Assembly (NCBI RefSeq): GCF_023898315.1
Contig: NC_064622.1
Span: 79,671,387 to 79,735,386 of the forward strand
Length of the DNA stretch: 64,000 bases
Direction: 5' to 3'
Origin: Schistocerca nitens
Taxonomy: Eukaryota > Arthropoda > Insecta > Orthoptera > Acrididae
Below the pieces are notes generated by a model. That model saw only the letters and a program-made list of their open reading frames with translations. It made no database searches and was not told the DNA's origin. Both the position numbers and the translations under genes were made by a program. Positions 56,704 through 64,000 of this stretch are shown here, piece by piece (position 1 is the first letter of the stretch; every line of letters begins with the position of its first letter).

Positions 56704-56823
56704 CATGCTAGCTGTTCCCTTCAGAGCAGCCAATGGAGGCACAGATCACAGACTTCCCATCCTCACCGCAGAAGCACGTGTTACAGTTTTGTTTGAATGT
56801 TGTTCCCGGCTTACACGAAACAT
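56704..56823 (-). CDS. Pacifastin-type inhibitor gene, exon with the second domain
   Basis: A host-gene exon of 120 bases on the minus strand, after TGCTCTTTTTCAG and before donor GTGAGT. Joined in phase 1 to the exon at 59120-59269 it encodes one complete pacifastin domain: C-x9-C-N-T-C-F-C-x3-G-x4-C-x4-C, starting VSCKPGTTFKQNCNTC. Pacifastin domains are about 35-residue three-disulfide inhibitors of serine proteases, secreted into insect haemolymph; locust members are well known and this one closely resembles them. The residues at the reactive loop are A-S-I-G between the last two cysteines, so the P1 residue is probably serine. An in-frame TAG at 56708-56710 ends translation five bases before the exon edge, so the domain is followed by SEGNS and stop. 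This is either the natural end or a nonsense change in a cassette exon. Confidence 0.88.
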
Positions 56824-57239
56824 CTGAAAAAGAGCATTAACAGCCAGAAGATAGGTGCAGAGAATCCACTGTAAACTTGTATTAGTAGAAAACGACGTCT
56901 AGGAACTTAATAGAAGAGGAGACAGAGATTACTATCGAAAAACTAAGAGATCCAATACTGTCTTACATTTCATAGAGCATTCAAAGATTTTAGCACAGAC
57001 CAGACAAGGCTCGTCATAGAATCAATGTTATTTCAATCATTTACCTGCATAGGAACTAGATTAATGAAGATGATTTGCAAAGGTACTGGACTGGCATTCT
57101 GGATGACTGCGTTTCACATCTCCTCTCACCCACCCTAACATATTTAATAACAAATGATTCTTTTTATAAGTTAACCATGACTCATGGAAGTGAGTCGACG
57201 GTTGTGCCCCCCCCCCCACTCCCCCCACCAAAAAAGAAC

Positions 57240-57620
57240 AACGAATATAAGCAGTGGAGATGTGGTTTCTAAGAACAGTAGCTGGGTACACACTATATGA
57301 CAGTAGGAGAAATACTGAATCAGGTAGGAACAGGGAGTGAAAAGCTTAAATGAACAGATTAAGGAATACAGAAACAACTAGAAAGATCATGTCAAAAAAA
57401 CAGAAGACGACAGAATACTAAAATCAATGATGAATTAATACACAGTGGGCAGAAGATCTTCAGGAAGATGGAGGAAAAGTTTGAAAGATCAGTACAGTCA
57501 ACCAATGAGGCAGATACAGAATACATGCAGTGGGCAGAAGATCTTCAGGAAGATGGAGGAAAAGTTTGAAAGATCAGTACAGTCAACCAATGAGGCAGAT
57601 ACAGAATACATGCAGAAAGA
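57240..57620 (+). pseudogene. LINE C-terminal remnant with 85-bp tandem duplication
   Basis: Reads MWFLRTVAGYTLYDSRRNTE, the post-RT region of a LINE, then degenerates. 57443-57527 and 57528-57612 are identical 85-base tandem copies. Confidence 0.65.
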
Positions 57621-58129
57621 AAAAAAAGGGCAAGATCTCATCATACATTCTTTCAAACTCTACATCTTCTGGGTACCGAGCTGGCATAAATACATGTATT
57701 ATTATGATGAACATTGGCAACGTGTCTCTCTTGGCTAAGAGAATGCGTTCACTACGCTACTCACATTATCAGTTCAAAATAATCTTTTAGAACTTAGCCA
57801 CAGTTATTTCTGTTTAGAGTTAATAGGTTCATATTTCAGTTTTTTATTGCCCACGTAGCTCTGGACAACCATCTGATTACCACTATCGTATGCCCAAATT
57901 GGAGTGGCATCCATTCGTTTACCTGTCATGATTTAGGTGAACATTTTATGTAGGTCGTTTTTGACTGTATTATTTTCGCCCTTCATCTTATCGGTAACAA
58001 CATTATGCCATAAATTTTCACGAGGATGTGGTAAGTTAGGATGACGTGGTATGACCTTGCAGTAAATAAAAAGAATTTTGATATTTCATCTGAATAAAGG
58101 TAACAATTTCGCTGACGGAAAAGGGATTG

Positions 58130-58980
58130 AAAATGGCTTCTAACCTCCCCCGATGTTATTCAGTCTGTACATTAAGCAAGCTGATAAGGAATCCGGGAAC
58201 AAATTCGAAAACAAAATTAAAGCTCGTGGAGAAGAAAATCAACTTTTCGTATTGCCGATGTCGCAATTCTGTCAGCGACGATAGCGCATTTGAACGAACA
58301 GTGTTTTGAAAAGAGATTATGCAATGAACATCAACAAAAGTAATACAAAAAGGTAACGGAAAGTAGTTGAATTAAATCTGGTGATACTACGGAAATATAC
58401 TAGAAATGAGACACGGAAAGAAGTAGCTCGTAGGTAGCAGCTCGTAGTTTGGCAGCAAAATAACTGACGATAGCCGAAGCAAAGAGGATACAAAAAACAG
58501 ACCGGCAATAGCAAGAAGAGCCTTGCAAAAAGACAAAATTTTTGTCATCGAATATGAACATAAGTTCAAAAAATGGTTCAATTGGCTCTGAGCACTATGG
58601 GATTTAACATCTGAGGTCATCAGTCCCCTAGAACCTAGAACTACTTAAACCTATCTAACCTAAGGACATCACACACATCCATGCCCGAGGAAGGATTTGA
58701 ACCTGCGACCGTAGCAGTCGCGCGGTTCCTGACTGAAGCGCCTAGAACCGCTCGGTCACAACGGCCGGCTTAAACTTTAGTATTAGGAAGTCTTTTACGA
58801 AGATATTTGTGAGTGTAGCTGAAGGTTAGAAGAGTAGGCGTGCATCGGATGACTAATGAAGTAAGGAACTGAAACGGGGGGAAAACAGATGTACGTCACA
58901 ACTTCACTAAAGGAAGGGATCGGTTGCTACCACTCATGCATAAAGGGACTGAAGACGAAAAAATAAAACATACAGTAACA
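58130..58980 (+). pseudogene. Decayed RTE-type LINE RT fragment
   Basis: Nucleotides follow 43730-44420 of the better-preserved copy (CCCCGATGTTATTCAGTCTGTAC, GCAAAATAACTGACGATAGC, AAGAGCCTTGCAAAAAG) with many indels. It is interrupted by the SINE at 58571-58767. Confidence 0.75.
58571..58767 (-). mobile_element. Main-family SINE
   Basis: Complete minus-strand copy inside the decayed LINE. Confidence 0.9.
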
Positions 58981-59119
58981 ATAGTGAGTACGCTATCGAA
59001 CAATTGAATAATACGGCATGGTGAAGAGGATTACACGTTCCTTGAAAAGTGTTCAGTTTCTCTCACTAGGAGACTACATTTCCACCATGTATACACTGTA
59101 TTATATGTAGCTGACGTAC

Positions 59120-59269
59120 CCCTGCGGCGACGGTCGGGACACTCCATCGCTGTACAGGACGCCGACAAACCGTCCATTTCGCAGATACACTCGTTGCAGT
59201 CCAGCAGGAAGGTCGAGTTGAGGACGCAGAATTGATCCTCACGTTTTATCCGGAGCACCTTCTTCGCAC
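59120..59269 (-). CDS. Pacifastin-type inhibitor gene, exon with the first visible domain
   Basis: 150-base exon on the minus strand between TTATGTGCAG and GTACGTCA. It begins and ends in phase 1, so it can be inserted or skipped without changing the frame, as is typical of secreted domain cassettes. After a basic stretch KKVLRIKRED it encodes C-x9-C-N-E-C-I-C-x3-G-x4-C-T-x3-C, exactly the pacifastin cysteine pattern, then CPDRRRR. The arginine run joins directly to the next domain and would suit proteolytic release of separate inhibitors. The two residues after CT are A-M, so P1 is probably alanine, suggesting elastase-like targets by analogy. The upstream exons (signal peptide, other domains) are not in the visible minus-strand sequence to the right. 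Exact gene name not assigned. Confidence 0.9.
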
Positions 59270-59830
59270 CTGCACATAATAGGTTGATCGAAGTTACAGA
59301 GTGCTTCAGGATGGTCCGACACCTCATAAGGCAAAAAGTACCCACCTCCATTCAAAACTTTCCCCGAACAGTTTTCCTTATGAGATTTATGTATACTTCT
59401 AGAAGCTTCGAATCGGACCGTTCAGTTCTATCGTATTCTATTACGAAACAAGTTCTTGTTGTAAAAAGTGTTCCGTTTATTTTTACGTTTGACAAATTCG
59501 TAAACCACTTTATCTGACATGAAGCTAACGAAATTTAAGCCACTTGGCCACATGCTTAACACCATTACTCTTCATTATGGAGTGAAAATTTTCTGTAGGT
59601 TACAGGAATTCGCTTTTTTTTTACACTGTAATCTCAAATTGCAGAATATATTCCAAAAGTGGGAAAAACACGTTAGTTGCTCATTGCGTGTAATTTCTTC
59701 AAAAATAACACAGCCATTACTGAGTTCATTTAAACTATGAGTCCATAAGTTACCCATGAGACTAGAACACATTTATTCCTGATAGTGATGAAAATTAATT
59801 CTTTTGCTAGGCTTTCCATTTACTATCATC
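59270..59830. other. No recognised feature (presumed upstream intron)
   Basis: No further pacifastin-type cysteine pattern was found on the minus strand here. Confidence 0.4.
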
Positions 59831-59832
59831 GC

Positions 59833-60146
59833 ACCAGCGGTTGAAAATACCGCTACAGTTCTAAGGTTCTTTTATTGAACAAAGGACCAGTTTCGGGCTC
59901 TTGTACTTCCATCTTCAGGTGTCGTAAGTTGATGCTGTGACCCCGACCGCCGCGGTGGACGTGCGCAAGACGCGGTGTGCTACCAACGAGCGCAGGGCAC
60001 ACCGCGTCTTGTATACGTCCACCGCGGTGCTCGGGGTTACAGAACCAAGTTACGACACCTGAAGATGGGCATATAAGAGCCCGAAACTGGTTGTGTGTTA
60101 AATAGAAGAACCTTACAACTGCAGCGGTGTTTTCAACATCTGGTAT
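59833..60146. repeat. Fold-back element, about 150-bp arms
   Basis: 59833-59980 and 59997-60146 are imperfect inverted repeats (ACCAGTTTCGGGCTCTTGTA..., CACCTGAAGATG, CCGCGGTGGACGT). The loop is 16 bases. Non-coding. Confidence 0.85.
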
Positions 60147-60779
60147 AATGCTCAGCTGCGGATGTTCCTCCGACAGGATTGTTTGTTACTATCATTGGTT
60201 CGTGAAAGTGTTCTCTCACTATAGTTTTAACGCTTCAGTCAAAATTTGACCTAAAGCTGCGGACACGCACTTGAAAAAAGAATTTTATTACAGGATAGAT
60301 TAGTCAACTACTAATGAGAAACAGGAGCGTAATTTATTTACGAGTTTATTTCTGCACGATCTTGCACTCTTTTACGCACCCCCAGACAGTGACCTACATT
60401 ACAAAAAAAATTAAATTCGAGTTTTTCGTGCAATTTTCTCTTTATGTCTTTTACGTTACGTTATGATTCTACTCGATTTTATAAACATTACACGCAACTC
60501 TGTGCTGTTTTCTCTAATCGTGTCCGCTTCTAGTATTCAGAAAAGCAGTTTACGCGAAAGAACATTTTTCTCCCAATGAGGATTGTCTGTGATCAGTGTA
60601 GGCACGGGAGTAGCATGTATTTCAGTTGTATTGTCAGTTCAATTGCCACATTCGTGTCGAGATCACTGGACCAATAACACAACTGTCCGTGACCTGAGAT
60701 CAGCTGATACACGTCTCGTTGAAAGAGGAATTTTTAAGTCTGTTGTTTCGATGACAATGTACAGTCACATACTCCAGTA
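60147..60779. other. No recognised feature
   Basis: Unique-looking sequence. Confidence 0.5.
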
Positions 60780-61121
60780 AATTTCTGGGGTCTAGTGAAG
60801 CAGGGGATACAACCCGTCGGCTTTGACCGACGACGTAATACATTACTCATAGATAATAATGTCTTCACTTTCAGCCATAGATAATAAAACAGATCTGTGT
60901 TCCGGATAAGCGCTATCATTGTACATTAAAATAATTGAATTTGATTTTTAAAAGAGATCCCTATATATTGCTCAAAATATTCTTGGTGTGAATTTATTTA
61001 AATAATTGGTTGTTTGCAATTAATTCGGTACTTAATTTCATTCTTAGTGATACTGAGTTAACTTGGACTGTTACTTCCTTACTTTAGGACAATTTTTAGT
61101 ATCTCATTTCCGTTTGTAGGT

Positions 61122-61856
61122 ATGGATTTATCTGTTCTGATGAACCTGGATGATTTGAGAGAGGCTATGGGCGAAGACATGTTGGTCACGATTTGTTTTT
61201 TACATATGTGTGGTCTCGTTGCCGAGTATGTTCGATATCATGAGTGCGGCGAACATATGCGCCTCACAAGTGTATCTCGTCGCCGTATACACGACTTATT
61301 CGTATGGCGCTGCACCAAAGGTCGGTTGTGGCGGTCCCCCGTTAGGGAGGGGGGGGGGGAGGGGGGGTTTATGGTCGAAATTGACAAGTCGCATTTTGGC
61401 AAAAGGAAGTACAACAGGGAGGAACCTCCAGTGGGATTATAGGTTTGGGGGGCTGTAGTTTCAGGTCAAGAGTGTGACGGTGTAGTGTTTAGAGTAGTAC
61501 CCAATCGAAGGAAGGAAGCTTCAGCCAGCTTAATTGAAGATCACGTTGCAGAGGGTTCCATTGTAATTTCAGATGGTTTTTCTTCATATAGGGATTTAGG
61601 AGGAAGGGGTTATCAGCATCTCGTAGTTACTCACAATATTGAGTTCAGATCATTATCCACATGGGCTTGCACAAATAGCGTAGAGGTTTATTGGTCAGCT
61701 GTGAAATCGCTTTTAGGGAAGGAGAAACGCCGGATTTCCACACTTCAAAGTCACTTAGACGAATATTCATGGAGGTGTAGTATTCCCCAAACATATTGCC
61801 CGTTTAAATGTGTTAAACGTGTTGGGCAAATGTACCGTCCGAAATACGTTAGCTAA
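61122..61856 (+). pseudogene. Merlin transposase, one internal stop and a missing segment
   Basis: From ATG 61122 the first part contains a cysteine-bearing segment (HECGEHMRL ... VWRC), consistent with the N-terminal zinc ribbon. A poly-G tract near 61350-61370 then joins directly to the catalytic domain: MVEIDKSHFGKRKYNRE (first D), VISDGFSSYRDLGGRGYQHL (second D) and TNSVEVYWSAVKSLLG (E), ending SHLDEYSWRC. The spacer normally found between zinc ribbon and catalytic domain is absent, so an internal deletion at the poly-G tract is likely. A single TAG at 61440-61442 interrupts the frame; downstream is open in the same frame to 61856. Confidence 0.85.
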
Positions 61857-61888
61857 TTTCACATTAGTATGGGGAGTGGGGGGTGAAT

Positions 61889-61912
61889 GTGTGTGTGTGT
61901 GAGTGTGTGTTT
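61889..61912 (+). repeat. (GT)n microsatellite
   Basis: About a dozen GT units 3' of the transposase frame. Confidence 0.9.
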
Positions 61913-62222
61913 TCATAATGTTTTGTTTGTTATGTATGTGGTTATGTCATTTTTTTGTCGATGTCTTTATAGGCAAGCTTCGGTTCTTTTAAGAATTTCC
62001 CATGTGGTAAGTTCAGTTTTCCATTTTTTTTTCTTTTACTGCATTTGACTATTTTGACGTATTTCATTGCTGTGTTACACCATTACGTATGTTTTTGTGT
62101 ACCCCAGTACGTAACAGAAATTTCGCAGCTGTCGTTCTTCTTTCGTTTCACAGCACTTGTATCAGTACGATTTTTTCGAATCAGTACTAGCAATATTACA
62201 GGCGAAACGCCCGACGCAACTG

Positions 62223-62840
62223 AAATTTGTATCCCGTCCTTCAGTTGCCCTTTACACTGACACTACCTATTCGAAAAGAACGACATATGTAACATTGATT
62301 AGATGTACCTACATATGTCAACTGGAGAGCAGGATACAAATGTTGTGTATAGCTATATAGCTCAACTAAAGAATGGGATACTATTGTCACTGCTGTGATC
62401 AAAACTATAACTTTCAGTCGATACTATTAGCATCGCAGGTGAAAAAACTGTACCCCATAGTAAAGTATGCGATACAAACTGTATGTGTGTCGTCTTATTG
62501 CCTCTTCGCGTTGCAAATGTAACGTACGTCCATTTCCACGTTTTCGTTAGCAGTATACATATGTAAAGGTCAACGGAAGTATGGGATACAAATATTATGT
62601 ACGTAGCTACTTCTGCCATCGGTAGTACTACTATCTAAGTAAGAACGGGCTATTAGTGGCAGCGGAGGCGAAAGAAACAACGCATGTAAAATTTGTATCC
62701 CGTGCTTCAGTTGACCTATATAATTCAACTGAACAACAGGATATTAATGCTAACGAAAACGAAGAAATTGACGTTCGCTAAACTTGTATCCCGTACTGCA
62801 GTTAACCAATACAGTTCGAATGAGGTTCGTGATACAACCC
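62223..62840. repeat. Array of about nine alternating copies of a TIR-like motif
   Basis: A motif of about 27 bases close to TCAACTGAAGNACGGGATAC followed by AAAT occurs at 62223-62250 (-), 62317-62345 (+), 62361-62387 (+, weak), 62461-62480 (+, partial), 62568-62595 (+), 62688-62716 (-), 62723-62746 (+), 62780-62808 (-) and 62812-62840 (+). It resembles the terminal repeat core AGTGAAGCAGGGGATACAAC. Confidence 0.75.
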
Positions 62841-63154
62841 ATATATTTGGGATGCGAGGAATTCTATGCTACCAATATTTCCATCCATTTTTCCCCTTCA
62901 TTTTCCACAGAAATAGTACGATACAAACACGCGATATCCTTAATGTGAAAATTCTACTTGTCTTGATATATGTCAACTATATTTTTCGTCTCTCGTATTC
63001 CTTTGTTTCTGAACAGTCTTATCAGCTCTTTAATCCGTGTAATAAATGTTCTCTGACCAATTCTGATGTCTTTGGTCAAATCCGACGGGTTGTATCCCCT
63101 GCTTCACTATATCCAATTTCTGACATGCAGCTACATAAATTACACGTTTTCTTT

Positions 63155-63970
63155 TGCTATTTCGACTGAGTATCGTTCAGCCGCCTTCAGAGTGAGGCGA
63201 AAGACTGTCATTCCAGCACTCGCTCCGTCCTTTTCTAGTCCCGGACCTCGCCACTGCGCATGCGCCCACAGATTCACAAGGCGCCAGAGACGTTCATTGA
63301 CGGCAAAGAGGTACAACATATGCATTAATGATATCTGTGGCTGCGCGGCCGATTTACGCTAGGATATCGGTGTGTAGCTATAAGCTGCACTGTGGCGACG
63401 TCTTTGTAAGCTTACTACCGAAAGTGCCGGATTCCATGCTTTATTCAAGCTGAAGTAGCTATCTCTATTTATTAAATTTGTCAGCAACAGAATTTCACTT
63501 GCTTCCTTCACACTGAGTCCCTGAAAGATGAAGTCGAGGCTAAAATTTGGACGTTTTCGTTCACTGGGTTCTATATAGTGAACTAAAACGTCGAAATTAT
63601 AGCCTAGACTTCATCTTTCTGGAACGCAGCAGTGAAAGAAGCAACTGAAATTCGGCTGGCGACGAAATTAATTAATGGAGATAGCGGCTTCAGCTTGAAT
63701 GAATCATGGAATCCGGCACATTCTGTAATAAACGTACAAAGATTTTGGCACAATACAGATACCAGTGCTATATCGATATTCCAGCGTGGGTCGACCGTGC
63801 AGCCACAGATCTAATTAAAGCATATGTTGTACCTCTTTGCCGCCGATGAACGTCTCTGGCGCCTTGTGCACCTGTGGCCAGGTGCGCAGCGGCGAGAGCC
63901 GCGACTTGAAAAGGACGGAGAGAGTGCTGGAATGCCAGCCTCACTCTGAAGATGGCCGAACGATTCACAG
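63155..63970. repeat. Long imperfect palindrome, about 400-bp arms
   Basis: 63155-63564 and 63577-63970 are inverted repeats, roughly 80 percent alike by eye (CTCACTCTGAAG, GCCAGAGACGTTCAT, CAAGCTGAAG, GAAGTC...AGGCTA). The centre is ACGTTTTCGTTCACT and its inverse around a loop of about 12 bases. Non-coding; a fold-back element. Confidence 0.88.
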
Positions 63971-64000
63971 CCGAAATATCAGAAAAGGGAATGGAATTTT

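Larger units (their letters stand above)
56824..59119 (-). other. Intron of the pacifastin gene, filled with LINE and SINE debris
   Basis: GT...AG boundaries fit both neighbouring exons in phase 1. It contains decayed LINE sequence at 57240-57620 and 58130-58980 and a SINE at 58571-58767. Confidence 0.75.
60788..63114 (+). mobile_element. Merlin-family DNA transposon
   Basis: Inverted ends GGGTCTAGTGAAGCAGGGGA (60788) and GGATATAGTGAAGCAGGGGA (inverted at 63114), matching for about 46 bases in all. The exact 8-base target AATTTCTG is duplicated at 60780-60787 and 63115-63122. Merlin elements start with GG and make 8-9-base duplications, and the frame inside encodes an IS1016/ISXO2-type transposase. 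It is defective through a stop and an internal deletion. Confidence 0.9.

Overview
This is a transposable-element-dense animal (almost certainly insect) nuclear segment. The tRNA-headed SINE family present in about a dozen copies, the RTE-type LINEs, the palindromic mariner and tRNA-pair fold-back repeats, and a pacifastin-type inhibitor gene all point to an orthopteran, most likely a Schistocerca-like locust or grasshopper. That assignment rests on recall of these repeat families and on the pacifastin domains, not on a search. There is no sign of prokaryotic gene organisation.

Layout. 1-4.9 kb: SINEs, a reverse-transcriptase fragment and dispersed repeats. 4,942-14,509: a Ty3/Gypsy-type LTR retrotransposon (748/752-bp LTRs, target duplication CGCT) with broken gag and pol and a 3.3-kb non-coding 3' region. 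14.5-22.1 kb: SINEs, a decayed LINE carrying an odd LTR-derived insertion (17,464-18,818) whose two ends are both the U5 end of the LTR, and a 93-bp-arm hairpin. 22,097-30,348: a young minus-strand LTR element (two 555-bp LTRs differing at 2 positions, target duplication TATT) with an intact 842-codon gag and no pol except the last 24 codons of integrase. 30.4-37.2 kb: a possible small two-exon gene, a tRNA-pair fold-back retroposon with its own target duplication, then a nest: LINE fragment, fold-back mariner, hAT remnant (8-bp duplication TGCGTTAG), intact Tc1-like transposon. 37.2-44.9 kb: two RTE-type LINEs (one truncated, one about full length with an 11-bp duplication), the second nested in a GA-rich inverted-repeat element. 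45.7-53 kb: a decayed Tc1-like element, a mariner remnant, a second fold-back mariner, a LINE fragment, and a DDE transposon with a long open transposase frame lacking its expected third acidic residue.

The only convincing host gene is on the minus strand at 59,269-56,704: two exons, each starting and ending in phase 1 and each encoding one pacifastin-type serine-protease-inhibitor domain, joined in frame through a run of arginines. The 2.3-kb intron between them is full of LINE and SINE debris. The 5' part of the gene (signal peptide, any further domains) was not found in the window.

60,788-63,114 is a Merlin-family DNA transposon with matching termini, an exact 8-bp target duplication (AATTTCTG), a transposase frame broken by one stop and an apparent internal deletion, and an unusual array of about nine alternately oriented copies of a motif resembling its own terminal repeat. 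The window ends in a long imperfect palindrome (63,155-63,970). The mobile elements do not form a pathway; their value is in the nesting order and the aberrant structures that record how they moved.
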